Numbered from the stretch's first letter, positions 16,616-26,230 are shown. The stretch is DNA of 41,506 bases from an uncultured SAR86 cluster bacterium (GCA_902591665.1 CACJBO010000001.1:263085-304590); one strand, 5' to 3'. Made by a program: numbers and translations. Notes: generated from the sequence alone by a model not told the origin.

Positions 16616-18898
16616 CTAGTACTTTAATCTAAACTTGATTGAATACACTTCATCAGAAGGATTATTCCATGGTTGATTAAAAATTTCAGATTTAGAATAA
16701 TCTTCATCTTCATCATAACTGGTTCCACCTTTTGAATACACAAGATACAGATAGGATAGAGGGGCAATTTCGTACTTATATCTTACTTGAAACGAAACAA
16801 CACCTTGAGTAAATGGCTTTATCAAGTCATCTGATTCATATAAGTAGCCACCATTATCAGAAATTAAGCTTTCTGGATTATCTGCCTGAAGTGCAACAAA
16901 TTGACTTTTTAGTCTTATTTCATGCTTATTCCCACTGAACCAATTCAAGCCTATGGAGACAGTGTCTTGCTCAGAGTCATACAAACCAAATTTATTATCT
17001 TCAGTCCATATAAGCCATTCATTTTCTTTTCGAAATCTGTATTGCAGATTTATTTTTAGATTATCATTTGGAAAATATGAGCCTGCTACCTTATAGAACT
17101 CTCTTTTGTAGCCATCAGAGTTCCAGGAGTTATATTTATCTCCTTTTTCAAAACTAATTCTCCAATCGTAGGTCCAAAATTTATAATTAACTGCTTCAAA
17201 ATCTAATGTTATATTTTTTTTCTTTTTGATTTTTATAAATGGAAAATCAGGATTCTTTCTGGTTATTGTTGTATTTTTTCCTGAGGTTTTAATGCCAAAA
17301 TCAAACTTAAGTTTTGATGTATCTTTAAAGGTAATTTCATTTTTTTGATCAATTCTAATAGGGTTTGAATTCCCATTGGTGTCGGAATCATAATTAAAGT
17401 CAACATTCATATCAATTTGATTTATAGGTGACTCATTTGAAAAGTTTACTTGCTTAAAACCTCCGCCAAGACCAATATGAATCCAATCAGCTCTTCTAAG
17501 ATATCCGAAGTCATTTAGCTGGAAATTCTCATCAAAATACAAGATGCTTCCAGATATATATGAAAAATTTGATGGTTGAAAGTTAAATTGAGACCTATAA
17601 CCAAATCTGGAGTCATCGTCTTTTTCAGCAAAAAGTAAATCTGTAAAATAAGTTAATTGATCTGATTTCACGTTTACATAGTCAATTACATTAACGGTAG
17701 CTGTCTTGTTGTTAAAGCTATCATCAACATGAGTAAGCATATATCCAAGCGTTTTGTTACCAAGGTTGGTTCTTGACCTAAGGGCATAAAAGTTTCTTCC
17801 TACAGAAAAGGACTCATCTGTTTCTCTTGCAGTAAAGAATCCTAATTCTGTTTTTCCAGTTTTTTGTGAATACCTCAAAGCATAATCTATGTCTGAATAA
17901 TTTTTCTTTGAATTTTCACACTCATCAATATTCTCCTCTTCCGAACATTTATAGCTTGGAGCTGACCCAATTCTTCTAGTATTCATAACCGAATAACGAT
18001 CATAGTTATTAATATTAAACAGGGATTGATTTTCATTAAAAAAGGCTCTTTTCTCAGAATAGAAAGTTTCTCGAGCTGAAAAATTTATCACAACATCATC
18101 ACTCTCAGCCTGACCAAAATCTGGATTAAATGTTGCATTAATTTGACTACCTGTTCCTGAGTTATAGAAAATTTCTGCTCCTATTTTATTATCGTCAAAT
18201 TTGGTAACTGAATTTTGATTGGAAGACACATATGGAAAAAAGTTTAATTTTGATTTTGTATAGTTAGAAATTTCTAAGGAATCTAGTTTCTCAAAATAGT
18301 CTGGTCTGCTAGCCATTGATCCTGAGCTGCTTACCCAAATTTGTTCTTTAGCTTTATAACGCAAGACGGAATATTTTATTGTTCTTTTATCTCCTTTAGG
18401 TTGATTCATTAGAACAAGATTCCATGGTAAATAAAATTCAGAGACCCAATATCCATTATGTCTTTTAGTTTTTGCTATCCAATCCCCATCCCAATCTGTT
18501 TTGAAATCGCCTGTTTTAATCTTGATAGCATCAAACAAAGAATCTCCAAGATTTACAGCTAAAATATAAGCCTTATTTCCGTCACCATCAAAATCAATAT
18601 TAATGGAGTTTTTATCACTCAATGATGTCATTTCATCTCTCAAGGTCTTTTTAGATAACATAGATGAATTACTTTGTTTATTAATAAAACCAACATAAAT
18701 ACCATCTTCATTTGAAAATATGTAGACCAGCGTTTCACCCTTTGATTTTTGTAGATTAAATGGAGAAGTTTGATAAAACTCACTAATAGAAAAGGCATTT
18801 GCCCACTCAGGCTCATCTAGGATCCCGTCTATAACTATAGACTCAGCTTTTATTAGAATCGCCGAAAATAGAAGGGTAGTTAAAAAGAACTTTTTCAT
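16616..18898 (-). CDS. DUF5916 outer-membrane beta-barrel protein with CBM9-like N-terminal domain
   Basis: A 760-residue exported protein. A signal peptide (M-K-K-F-F-L-T-T-L-L, cleavage near K-A-E-S) is followed by a CBM9-like domain (about 20-210) opening with I-D-G-I-L-D-E-P-E-W, and containing a D-F-D-G-D-G-N metal-binding-like loop and W-V-S-E-F-Y-L-P-W. The rest (about 225-760) is rich in alternating aromatic/polar strands and ends in K-F-R-L-K-Y, typical of outer-membrane barrels of the DUF5916 family. Function is unproven; the family accompanies polymer use and surface processes in marine bacteria. It stands alone, tail to tail with ilvA. Confidence 0.85.
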   Translation of the reverse strand: MKKFFLTTLLFSAILIKAESIVIDGILDEPEWANAFSISEFYQTSPFNLQKSKGETLVYIFSNEDGIYVGFINKQSNSSMLSKKTLRDEMTSLSDKNSINIDFDGDGNKAYILAVNLGDSLFDAIKIKTGDFKTDWDGDWIAKTKRHNGYWVSEFYLPWNLVLMNQPKGDKRTIKYSVLRYKAKEQIWVSSSGSMASRPDYFEKLDSLEISNYTKSKLNFFPYVSSNQNSVTKFDDNKIGAEIFYNSGTGSQINATFNPDFGQAESDDVVINFSARETFYSEKRAFFNENQSLFNINNYDRYSVMNTRRIGSAPSYKCSEEENIDECENSKKNYSDIDYALRYSQKTGKTELGFFTARETDESFSVGRNFYALRSRTNLGNKTLGYMLTHVDDSFNNKTATVNVIDYVNVKSDQLTYFTDLLFAEKDDDSRFGYRSQFNFQPSNFSYISGSILYFDENFQLNDFGYLRRADWIHIGLGGGFKQVNFSNESPINQIDMNVDFNYDSDTNGNSNPIRIDQKNEITFKDTSKLKFDFGIKTSGKNTTITRKNPDFPFIKIKKKKNITLDFEAVNYKFWTYDWRISFEKGDKYNSWNSDGYKREFYKVAGSYFPNDNLKINLQYRFRKENEWLIWTEDNKFGLYDSEQDTVSIGLNWFSGNKHEIRLKSQFVALQADNPESLISDNGGYLYESDDLIKPFTQGVVSFQVRYKYEIAPLSYLYLVYSKGGTSYDEDEDYSKSEIFNQPWNNPSDEVYSIKFRLKY

Positions 18899-18917
18899 AA
18901 TATATATATTTTATATA

Positions 18918-19490
18918 TCAGTTATATGAAAGTATACGAGACTCTGTTATAACTTTGTGATATCGCAAATCATGTGGCTCGGCTAGATTTTTAGACAGTA
19001 TTTGATAGTCATAACCGAGACCAATAATTAATGGCTTTCTGTGATTGCTACCTATAAGACTAGTAAGAGCTCTATCAAAATAGCCTCCACCATAACCAAT
19101 TCTAAAACCATTAACATCTACACCAACAAAAGGTATAAACATAGCATCAAACAAATGGGGTTCTAAATACTCTTCATTATTTACTTCGGTGATGCCGTAT
19201 TTATTTTTATCTAAAGAATATTCACTAGTATATAAATTGAATTTCATTATTCTTTCTGGAAAAATTTTTGGCATATAAATATTATGTGAGTATTTGGCAA
19301 GCTCTTGATGAAGTAAATTTGTTTTTATCTCTTGTTTATAAGGAAAGTAGAGCAAAACGTTTTTCATTTTTGATAGATCTAGACTTTCAATTATATTTTT
19401 TTGAACTTGAGTATTTAGTTGATCTATAGACTGAGAAGAAAGAGTGAGCCCCTGCTCAAGAAGTGATTTTCGAATTTTATCTTTCACCAT
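18918..19490 (-). CDS. fau: 5-formyltetrahydrofolate cyclo-ligase
   Basis: The enzyme (MTHFS, YgfA) converts 5-formyl-THF to 5,10-methenyl-THF with ATP. The 190-residue product has the basic N-terminal K-D-K-I-R-K-S-L region, the F-I-P-F-V-G-V-D core segment, and the signature G-Y-G-G-G-Y-F-D-R. Placement after zapA and 6S RNA on the same strand repeats the E. coli order, where the 6S transcript reads into this gene. The ATG at 19490 is preferred; a TTG at 19511 would extend into the 6S 3' flank. Confidence 0.95.
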   Translation of the reverse strand: MVKDKIRKSLLEQGLTLSSQSIDQLNTQVQKNIIESLDLSKMKNVLLYFPYKQEIKTNLLHQELAKYSHNIYMPKIFPERIMKFNLYTSEYSLDKNKYGITEVNNEEYLEPHLFDAMFIPFVGVDVNGFRIGYGGGYFDRALTSLIGSNHRKPLIIGLGYDYQILSKNLAEPHDLRYHKVITESRILSYN

Positions 19491-19514
19491 AAATTGCGCC
19501 GAGGCTAACAAACC

Positions 19515-19677
19515 AAATCACCGCCATGTGTTTTACCTGAACCGAAAGGTCAGGTGGTGAATTTCTTATCAAATCAGGCTTCCCTATATAGGTATTGCAC
19601 AACAATGATAGTGGAATATCACCTATTTAATAGTATCGGTTCAAATTTAATAACACATTAGCGAATGAACCAGAATG
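19515..19677 (-). ncRNA. ssrS: 6S RNA
   Basis: The 225-base gap between zapA and fau holds a 6S RNA, in its usual place. On the minus strand the closing stem pairs UCAUUCGCUAAUGUGUU (19668-19652) with AACACAUGGCGGUGA (19532-19518). The apical hairpin is closed by AUAGGU (19626-19621) with ACCUAU (19593-19588). The family-typical G-A-A-G-C-C-U and U-U-C-A-C-C blocks are followed by a small hairpin, ACCUGA to UCAGGU (19555-19535), beside the central bubble. The central bubble would mimic an open promoter and bind sigma70-RNA polymerase. Ends are estimates, about 163 nt against 184 in E. coli. Confidence 0.85.
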
Positions 19678-19684
19678 TAGAGAA

Positions 19685-19690
19685 AGTATA
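19685..19690 (-). promoter_or_regulatory. -10 box of the 6S RNA promoter
   Basis: TATACT on the minus strand, placed to start transcription near 19677, just before the 6S closing stem. No good -35 box is seen at 17 bases upstream, where the sequence runs into the zapA stop codon. Confidence 0.45.
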
Positions 19691-19715
19691 GGATATATAA
19701 GAATTTAATAAAAGA

Positions 19716-19982
19716 TTATTTTTCTAAAGCTAGGTCAATTTTTTTTATAATTGATGATAGATCTACTTGAGTATCATTACTCTTTTCATCTGGATTAGAT
19801 ATGAGCTTATTAGCAAGAGTAAGCCCGGCTATTATTAATGCGTTATTTTTATCATTAATAGAATCGAGTTCAGAATTTAATAGTTGAGCGGCTTTAATTA
19901 ATTGATCTTTTTCCTCTGGAGGGCACGCTAGAGTTAAATCTCTTCCAAAAATTCTTAGAGATAGTGTTTCCATTTCACTCAT
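19716..19982 (-). CDS. zapA: Cell division protein ZapA
   Basis: ZapA binds and bundles FtsZ at the division ring. The 88-residue product shows the family start with I-F-G-R-D-L followed by C-P-P-E-E, then helices including L-I-I-A-G-L-T-L-A-N-K-L. The C-terminal coiled coil is shorter than in E. coli ZapA (109 residues). It overlaps the upstream coiled-coil gene by 8 bases (ATGAGTGA) and precedes 6S RNA, a conserved order. Confidence 0.92.
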   Translation of the reverse strand: MSEMETLSLRIFGRDLTLACPPEEKDQLIKAAQLLNSELDSINDKNNALIIAGLTLANKLISNPDEKSNDTQVDLSSIIKKIDLALEK

Positions 19983-20172
19983 GGTTACCTTTTTTGTTAA
20001 GTTTCTTTTCTAAAGCAGCAATTTCTTTGCCAAGTAAAATTTTATTTTTCTTCCAGTCTCTTTCTCTATGAACGTATGAATCGATAATTCCTTTTTGTTC
20101 ATCAAAACGTTTTATGAGAAGATCAATTTTATTTTCAAGATCTTCAATCGAAAAATTATTTTCATCTGACAT
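19975..20172 (-). CDS. ZapB-like small coiled-coil protein (TIGR02449-like)
   Basis: A 65-residue, highly charged coiled-coil protein (heptads from I-E-D-L-E-N-K-I-D-L-L-I-K-R to I-A-A-L-E-K-K-L-N-K-K). It contains the W-K-K-N-K motif before L-L-x-K. Small coiled-coil proteins of this type (TIGR02449) sit directly before zapA in many gammaproteobacteria and are thought to act in division with it; that role is inferred from position. Coupled to zapA by an 8-base overlap and divergent from pepP across 64 bases. Confidence 0.8.
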   Translation of the reverse strand: MSDENNFSIEDLENKIDLLIKRFDEQKGIIDSYVHRERDWKKNKILLGKEIAALEKKLNKKGNHE

Positions 20173-20236
20173 AACATAAGTTTAATTGCACATTCATCAA
20201 TTGGAAAGTTTGTTTAATAAAAGAGTAAAATAAACT

Positions 20237-21532
20237 ATGGATAATAAAATATATAAATCACGAAGAGAGTCTTTGAATACTATTCTTCCAAAAAATTGTG
20301 CATTGATAATTCCTGGAGCAGACCTTCAGTATAGGAACGCAGACTCATCATATGCCTTAAGACAGGAGAGTAGTTTTTATTATTTTTCTGGATTTTGCGA
20401 GCCCTCATCGCTTATGGTCATAGTGCATCAAGAAGATAAAATTTCTTCTATAGTTTTTGTTCCGCCTAAAGATAAGTTAAGAGAAATTTGGGATGGCTAT
20501 AGAGCTGGACCTATTGGGGCGGTTGATGACTACGGATTTGATCAGGCTTTTGATAATACTAAGATTGATGAACTAATGCCTGAACTGCTACATGGAGTCA
20601 AAAAGGTTTTTTATCCTATTGGTAAAAAAAGTGGCTTTGATCAGAATGTTATAGATTGGGCTTGTGCTGCCAGTTCAAAAGATAGACATTCTCAATCTAT
20701 CGATATCATGGATGGATCTTCAATGATTGGAAATATGAGACTCATAAAAGATGATCATGAGATAGAGATCATGAAAAAAGCTTGTGATATTTCTGCTGAA
20801 TCCTTTGTAGAAGTCATGAAGAATATCAAGCCCGGTGAAAATGAGCAATTAATTGAATCAAAATTTCTATATGAATTTGGAAAAAGAGGTGGCAGATTCC
20901 CTGCTTACACTCCTATCGTTGCTGGTGGTGAAAATGCATGTGTTCTTCATTACATTGAGAATAATCAAGATCTAAATGAATCTGATTTGATATTGGTTGA
21001 TGCTGGTTGTGAGTACAAGATGTATGCATCTGATATCACCAGGACTTTCCCTGTCGGGGGAAAGTTCTCTGAGGAACAATTGGCTATATATAACATTGTT
21101 CTTGAGGCAAATAAGGCTGCAATTGATGCAGTTAAAACTGGCAATAATATTATGGAACCTCAACTTATTTCTGAGAAAGTTATCACAAAAGGCTTGGTTG
21201 AACTTGGTATTTTAAATGGTAATCCTGAAGAGCTTCATAAAGAAGGCGCATTTAAAGATTTTTATATGCATAAAATTGGGCATTGGCTAGGCTTAGATGT
21301 TCATGATGTTGGAGATTATATGGAGGATGGAGAGTTTATGCAGTTTAAGCCTGGAATGATTACGACCATTGAGCCTGGAATATATATAAGCAGCTCAATG
21401 AACGTAGATGATAAATGGAAGGGCATTGGCGTAAGAATCGAAGATGACATATTAGTCACTAACGATGGAAATATAAATTTGACTGAAAAAGTTCCATCAT
21501 GCCCTAAAGAAATTGAATCATTGATGGCTTAA
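20237..21532 (+). CDS. pepP: Xaa-Pro aminopeptidase
   Basis: PepP removes N-terminal residues preceding proline. The 431-residue protein has an N-terminal creatinase-like domain (about 1-165) and a pita-bread catalytic domain. All five dimetal ligands are present: D255, D266, H349 (H-K-I-G-H-W-L-G-L-D-V-H-D), E379 (I-E-P-G-I-Y) and E402 (V-R-I-E-D-D). It is followed three bases later by ubiH, the E. coli pepP-ubiH pairing. A TTGGAA box with a TAAAAT lies in the 64-base upstream gap and may be its promoter. Confidence 0.96.
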   Translation: MDNKIYKSRRESLNTILPKNCALIIPGADLQYRNADSSYALRQESSFYYFSGFCEPSSLMVIVHQEDKISSIVFVPPKDKLREIWDGYRAGPIGAVDDYGFDQAFDNTKIDELMPELLHGVKKVFYPIGKKSGFDQNVIDWACAASSKDRHSQSIDIMDGSSMIGNMRLIKDDHEIEIMKKACDISAESFVEVMKNIKPGENEQLIESKFLYEFGKRGGRFPAYTPIVAGGENACVLHYIENNQDLNESDLILVDAGCEYKMYASDITRTFPVGGKFSEEQLAIYNIVLEANKAAIDAVKTGNNIMEPQLISEKVITKGLVELGILNGNPEELHKEGAFKDFYMHKIGHWLGLDVHDVGDYMEDGEFMQFKPGMITTIEPGIYISSSMNVDDKWKGIGVRIEDDILVTNDGNINLTEKVPSCPKEIESLMA

Positions 21533-21535
21533 AAC

Positions 21536-22699
21536 ATGAACGTTCCAATTATTATTTCTGGTGGTGGAATAATTGGCAACTACATTTCTGTAAGATTAAA
21601 GCGACACAATATTGAATCATTAATTATTGAAAAATCTTCGGAAACCCAAGATTATTCTTCAGGCGTTAGAACTCTTACACTCAATAATCATTCGTTGTCT
21701 TTATTGCAGAAGGAAAAAATAGAAGTTGAGAGCGCACCTATAGATCAAATCAATGCTCTTGATGGAGAGGGGACTGGGAGAATAAAGTTTTTATCAGATG
21801 ATATAGGTGAAAATTTCTTATCCCATGTCGTCATGTTTAATGAATTAAAAAATAAACTTGCAAAAGCTTGCCATGAAAGAACAGTTTTTAATAATCAAAT
21901 CGAGTCTATTCAAAACCTTAATCAAAATAATACAAATGAAGTCTTACTGTCTAATGGAAGCAGCATTGAAGCACAAATAATCGCAGGCTGTGATGGCAGG
22001 AAATCTAATGTTGCCAAGATATCCGGTCTATCGGATAAGTCTTCAGAATATAATCAGAAAGCAATAACATTTATTTGCAAAGCAGATGAAAACTTTGAAA
22101 AAAAAATTGCTCATCAAGTATTTTCAGAGAAAGGAATTTTTGCAGTCATGCCTATGCCAGATAGAGAATCAATAGACAATAGATGTACTATTGTTTGGTC
22201 GGTAAATAATAAAAACTTAGAAGGTTTATCGATAAATGATTTCGTGTCATCTAATTTATCTTTCTTTGAATCTAAGCTTGGAATTAAACTGAAAATAGAT
22301 TCCCAATTGCTTAATTTTCAATTATCTAATCATCATTTCGAAAATTATATAAATAATTCCATAGTCTTAATCGGAGATGCTGCTCATAGTATTCACCCTC
22401 TAGCAGGTCAGGGCATCAATTTAGGTTTTGCTGATGCTGATATATTTTGTGAAGAGGTAGTAGGTGCTTATAACAAGGGGATAGCTATAAATGAGGCATC
22501 TGTTTTAAAAAAATATGAGATTAGAAGAAAGGGTATGAATTTATTAATGTTAAAGTCTATGGATTTCTTTGTTTATTTCTTTAATGATAATAATTCTTAT
22601 ATTAGATTGTTAAGAAATTGGGGTCTAAAGACGGTGAACAAAACGAGGTTTATTAAAGCATTTTTTACAAGGCATGCTTCTGGCCTAAATAAGATTTAA
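21536..22699 (+). CDS. ubiH: UbiH/UbiF/VisC-family FAD monooxygenase (ubiquinone ring hydroxylase)
   Basis: A 387-residue flavoprotein monooxygenase. It has the N-terminal G-G-G-I-I-G dinucleotide fold (9-14), the C-D-G-R segment at 152-155, and G-D-A-A-H-S-I-H-P-L-A-G-Q-G at 280-293. The A-G-Q-G-x-N-L-G-x-x-D-A signature is that of ubiquinone hydroxylases. Position after pepP favours UbiH, which hydroxylates C6. In E. coli ubiI follows; here no second hydroxylase follows, so this enzyme's regioselectivity may be broader. Its stop abuts that of the convergent rpmB. Confidence 0.88.
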   Translation: MNVPIIISGGGIIGNYISVRLKRHNIESLIIEKSSETQDYSSGVRTLTLNNHSLSLLQKEKIEVESAPIDQINALDGEGTGRIKFLSDDIGENFLSHVVMFNELKNKLAKACHERTVFNNQIESIQNLNQNNTNEVLLSNGSSIEAQIIAGCDGRKSNVAKISGLSDKSSEYNQKAITFICKADENFEKKIAHQVFSEKGIFAVMPMPDRESIDNRCTIVWSVNNKNLEGLSINDFVSSNLSFFESKLGIKLKIDSQLLNFQLSNHHFENYINNSIVLIGDAAHSIHPLAGQGINLGFADADIFCEEVVGAYNKGIAINEASVLKKYEIRRKGMNLLMLKSMDFFVYFFNDNNSYIRLLRNWGLKTVNKTRFIKAFFTRHASGLNKI

Positions 22700-22936
22700 T
22701 CATATCTTTTGGCCTTTCGCTCTGAGTTCTTTAAGGACAACGCTAATGCCTTTTTTATCGATTATCCTCATTCCTTTTGCAGAAACCTTAAGGTTCACAA
22801 ACCTATTTTCAGATTCTACCCAGAATTTATGCGTATGTAGGTTAGGAAAGAATTTCCTTTTTGTTCTATTTTTAGCATGGGAAACATTGTTTCCAGTCTG
22901 TGGTATCTTACCTGTTACTTGACATATTTTACTCAT
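22700..22936 (-). CDS. rpmB: 50S ribosomal protein L28
   Basis: A 78-residue L28 with the family start [23 protein letters not shown], and the C-terminal G-M-R-I-I-D-K-K-G segment. Length equals the E. coli protein. The rpmG (L33) gene that normally follows is absent; the stop directly meets ubiH. A possible promoter (TTGCTA at 22974-22969, TATAAA at 22953-22948, 15-base spacer) would leave a leader of only a few bases. Confidence 0.97.
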   Translation of the reverse strand: MSKICQVTGKIPQTGNNVSHAKNRTKRKFFPNLHTHKFWVESENRFVNLKVSAKGMRIIDKKGISVVLKELRAKGQKI

Positions 22937-22981
22937 AGAACCGCGATTTTATAGAACACTGAGTAACATAGCAATACTATT

Positions 22982-23476
22982 ATGAAACAAATTTTTCTAT
23001 TAAGGCATGCAAAATCTGATTGGAGCACCATGGGTCAACAAGATTTTGATAGGGGGCTTGCTAGCAGAGGAATTAAAGATATCTCTTTAATATCTGATTA
23101 TGTAAAAAAAAATAACTTTAAGCTAGATGAAGTTCTTTGTAGTAGCGCAAATAGAACCAAAGAAACATTTGACTTATGTGCAGATGGATTTGATTTTGAT
23201 ATTAAAAATGCTAAATACTTCGATGATCTTTATTATGGTAATCATGAATCAATAATAGATTTATTAGTCAATGTTAATCAGTCTGCAAATTCAGTACTTG
23301 TTGTTGGGCATAATCCAACTATGCATATTTTATTAGAGCATTTAACAGGACTAAGTATCATTAAGTATCCTACGTCTACTCTTGCTCAAATTATTCTACA
23401 AAAAGAATGGAAAGACTTATTATTAAATAAATGTGAGTTAAAATTATTCCTTAGGCCTAAGGAGTTGAAATCTTGA
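22982..23476 (+). CDS. SixA-type histidine phosphatase
   Basis: A 164-residue phosphoglycerate-mutase-like (histidine) phosphatase. The catalytic R-H-A is at residues 8-10 (L-R-H-A-K-S-D-W), the second arginine lies in S-S-A-N-R-T-K-E-T, and the second histidine in V-V-V-G-H-N-P-T. Arrangement and size match SixA, which dephosphorylates histidine-containing phosphocarrier domains in E. coli. The target here is unknown, and no phosphorelay or PTS gene is nearby. Its stop overlaps the dut start (TTGA). Confidence 0.85.
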   Translation: MKQIFLLRHAKSDWSTMGQQDFDRGLASRGIKDISLISDYVKKNNFKLDEVLCSSANRTKETFDLCADGFDFDIKNAKYFDDLYYGNHESIIDLLVNVNQSANSVLVVGHNPTMHILLEHLTGLSIIKYPTSTLAQIILQKEWKDLLLNKCELKLFLRPKELKS

Positions 23477-23928
23477 AAGATATTGAAATTAAAATTATTA
23501 ATCCCTTAATGGGAGATTCAATCCCAATTCCAAAATATGAGACCAAAGGGTCTGCAGGAATTGATTTAAGAGCATGTATTGAAGAAAAAGTTCTTCTGGC
23601 AGCGGGAACCACTTTCATGGTGCCTATTGGTTTTGCTATGTATCTTGAAGATCCAAATTTAGCTGCTTTGGTTGTTCCAAGGTCTGGGCTTGGATCAAAA
23701 AAAGGTATTGTATTGGGAAATTTAGTTGGTTTAATTGATTCAGATTATCAGGGCGAATTAATGGTTCCTGCGTGGAATAGATCTGATAAAGATTTTGAAA
23801 TTAATCCAGGAGATAGGATTGCTCAAATGATAATTGTGCCCGTCGTTCAGGCAAAATTTAAAATTGTAGAAAATTTTAAAGAGTCGGAAAGGGGCGAGAA
23901 GGGTTTTGGTAGCTCGGGCTTAAATTGA
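23473..23928 (+). CDS. dut: Deoxyuridine 5'-triphosphate nucleotidohydrolase
   Basis: dUTPase hydrolyses dUTP to dUMP, preventing uracil incorporation and feeding thymidylate synthesis. The 151-residue trimeric-type enzyme shows its conserved motifs: [31 protein letters not shown], and [10 protein letters not shown] at the C terminus. The TTG start overlaps the sixA-like stop by four bases, so the two genes are coupled. E. coli dut is instead linked to coaBC. Confidence 0.97.
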   Translation: MKDIEIKIINPLMGDSIPIPKYETKGSAGIDLRACIEEKVLLAAGTTFMVPIGFAMYLEDPNLAALVVPRSGLGSKKGIVLGNLVGLIDSDYQGELMVPAWNRSDKDFEINPGDRIAQMIIVPVVQAKFKIVENFKESERGEKGFGSSGLN

Positions 23929-23933
23929 TTGGC

Positions 23934-24182
23934 TTACTTCTTTTTACCAAATCTTTCTTCGAATTTCTGTACTCTTCCACCAGTATCAATAATTTTTTGG
24001 GTACCAGTATAGAAAGGATGAGAAGCAGAAGATATATCAAGAGGAAAATAGGGATATGTATTTCCATCTTCCCATTTTTTTGTTTCAGTAGTTTCTAAGG
24101 TTGAACGAATGATCCAATACTTATCAGCACTAGAGTCATGGAACAAAACTTCTCTGTATTCGGGATGTATATCTTTTTTCAT
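23934..24182 (-). CDS. rpmE2: 50S ribosomal protein L31, type B
   Basis: An 82-residue L31 of the type B (C-minus) class: [14 protein letters not shown], and G-R-V-x-K-F-x-x-R-F. It contains no cysteine at all, so it lacks the zinc ribbon of type A L31. Type B copies are usually zinc-limitation paralogues, but streamlined genomes may keep only this form. It lies tail to tail with dut (5-base gap) and back to back with priA. Confidence 0.95.
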   Translation of the reverse strand: MKKDIHPEYREVLFHDSSADKYWIIRSTLETTETKKWEDGNTYPYFPLDISSASHPFYTGTQKIIDTGGRVQKFEERFGKKK

Positions 24183-24206
24183 AATAAAATCAAAATGTGG
24201 ATGAGA

Positions 24207-24234
24207 ACTATAACAAAAAACAATTTCTTTACAA
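24207..24234 (-). promoter_or_regulatory. Putative sigma70 promoter of rpmE2
   Basis: On the minus strand, TTGTAA (24234-24229), 16 bases, TATAGT (24212-24207), about 25 bases upstream of the L31 start. No Zur-like palindrome was recognised around it. Confidence 0.4.
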
Positions 24235-24241
24235 TCAAAAA

Positions 24242-26230
24242 ATGAATATTTTTTTCTATGATGTAGCTATTTCAGTACCTCTAAGACAATGTTTTACATA
24301 CAGCTCTGACTTAAAAATTAAGAAAAGTAGCCGTGTTCTCGTCCCTTTTGGAAATAGAAAAGTCATTGGACTTGTCATTAAAAAATCCACAGCAACCATA
24401 GAAAATAATATTGAGATTAAAAAGATAATTTCTTTAATAGATACATACCCTGTTTTCAATAAATCGATTTTTAATACTATTTTATGGTCGTCTGAGTATT
24501 ATCATCACCCCATTGGTGAGGTTTGTAATACCTTTATTCCTAATCAACTCAGGAAAATAAACAATAAAAAAATAGAACCTCTTGCGGTCGAGAATTCTTA
24601 TCAAATATCCATAAATGAAAAACAAAAAAGATTTGATTTAACTCCTGACCAATCAAAGGCTTTAAAACAACTTTTAAAATTAAATGGTTTTCAACCATCC
24701 CTGTTATATGGTGTTACTGGCTCAGGAAAAACTGAGGTTTACTTAAGACTAGTAGAAAACTGCATTAAGGATGGCAAATCTGCACTTATTTTAGTTCCTG
24801 AAATAAATTTAACCCCGCAATTATTTAATAGATTTACATCTAGATTTAATGGTGAGATAGGGCTCTATCATTCTAAACAAACCCCAACCCAGCGACTAAA
24901 AGTTTGGCTAAAGGCTAGATTTGGCAATATTAAGATAGTGATTGGAACAAGATCTGCAGTATTAATGCCAATGAAAAATATAGGATTAATTGTAATAGAT
25001 GAGGAGCATGATCAATCTTATAGACAATCAGAAGGGTTTAAATTTTCTGCAAGAGATATAGGCATAAAAAGAGCTCAAGAAGAAAATATTCCTATTGTGC
25101 TCGGATCAGCAACACCTTCTTTACAAACATTAAGATTGGTGGAAGAAAAGAAATATAAAAAAATTGATATGTTAACCAGAGTAGATGGAAAAAATCCTCC
25201 AAAACTTATTGCAATGGATATTAATGACACTCCTTTAATTGGTGGCATTGCATCCGAAACCCTTAACATTATTGAGAGAACTTTAAATAAGAAAGAGCAA
25301 GTCCTAATTTTCATAAATAGAAGAGGGTTTGCACCAATATTTCAATGTGAATCATGTGGATGGGTTGCTGATTGTAAATCTTGTGATTCAAATCTTGTGT
25401 ATCACCAAGAAAGAAACAGACTTATTTGTCATAGATGTAAATCAGCTTATAAAGTTAATGAATCATGCCCATCATGTAAATCTTCTAATTTTCAAATGTA
25501 TGGTACTGGAACGGAGCAAGTTGAAGAGGTTTTAAGAACAAATTTTAAAAAAGTACCAATCATAAGAGTTGATCACGATACAACAAAAAAGGTCGGAGCG
25601 ATGGAAGATATTATCAACGAAATTAATTCTTCAGAATCAGCAATTCTTGTTGGTACTCAAATGCTTGCAAAAGGACATGACTTTCCTAGAGTATCTTTAA
25701 GCATTATTCTCAATGCAGATAATGGATTAGTAAGCCCTGAAATAAACGCTCTAGAAAAAATTTCACAGCTACTTATTCAAGTATCAGGCAGAGCAGGAAG
25801 AAATAACAAACTTGCCAAAGTAATAATACAAACAAGATATCCTGATGATATAAATCTAGGTCAAATAAAGACCGGAAATTATATGAATTTTGCATCTCAA
25901 TGCCTTAAAAGAAATAAAAAAAATAATCTTCCTCCATATGCTGCAATGTGCTTAATAAGATGCTCATCGCCAACACAAAAGAGTAATTTGGCTTTCTTAG
26001 AAAAAGCTATTAATAAATTAACCAATAGAAATGATATATATGTCATTGGACCAATTCCATCTATGATTGCAAAAGCAAATGGTAATTATAGGCATAACAT
26101 ATATTTACAGACCCCTAAAAGGACGTACCTAAACAAAGTTTTAAAGTTTTTAGTAAAGGAGTTTGAAAGTTGGCCAGAGGCAAAGAAGGTTAAATGGTCT
26201 TTTGATATAGACCCAATAGATATTAATTAG
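24242..26230 (+). CDS. priA: Primosomal protein N' (replication restart helicase PriA)
   Basis: PriA reloads the replisome at stalled forks. From the ATG at 24242 the product is 662 residues; a GTG at 24197 would add 15 unlike residues, while the ATG gives the family start with V-P-L-x-x-x-F-T-Y. Seen: the DNA-binding domain with Y-Y-H-H-P-I-G, the P-loop G-V-T-G-S-G-K-T at 157-164, D-E-E-H at 253-256, G-S-A-T-P-S, the eight zinc cysteines in paired CxxC motifs (about 385-430), and a Q-V-S-G-R-A-G-R motif VI. The stop TAG overlaps the convergent amidase stop. Confidence 0.97.
   Translation: MNIFFYDVAISVPLRQCFTYSSDLKIKKSSRVLVPFGNRKVIGLVIKKSTATIENNIEIKKIISLIDTYPVFNKSIFNTILWSSEYYHHPIGEVCNTFIPNQLRKINNKKIEPLAVENSYQISINEKQKRFDLTPDQSKALKQLLKLNGFQPSLLYGVTGSGKTEVYLRLVENCIKDGKSALILVPEINLTPQLFNRFTSRFNGEIGLYHSKQTPTQRLKVWLKARFGNIKIVIGTRSAVLMPMKNIGLIVIDEEHDQSYRQSEGFKFSARDIGIKRAQEENIPIVLGSATPSLQTLRLVEEKKYKKIDMLTRVDGKNPPKLIAMDINDTPLIGGIASETLNIIERTLNKKEQVLIFINRRGFAPIFQCESCGWVADCKSCDSNLVYHQERNRLICHRCKSAYKVNESCPSCKSSNFQMYGTGTEQVEEVLRTNFKKVPIIRVDHDTTKKVGAMEDIINEINSSESAILVGTQMLAKGHDFPRVSLSIILNADNGLVSPEINALEKISQLLIQVSGRAGRNNKLAKVIIQTRYPDDINLGQIKTGNYMNFASQCLKRNKKNNLPPYAAMCLIRCSSPTQKSNLAFLEKAINKLTNRNDIYVIGPIPSMIAKANGNYRHNIYLQTPKRTYLNKVLKFLVKEFESWPEAKKVKWSFDIDPIDIN

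Noticed and set aside
23934..24182. Zur-regulated operator expected before a type B L31 gene
   Set aside because: No palindrome resembling a Zur box was seen between rpmE2 and priA, so zinc regulation is not claimed.
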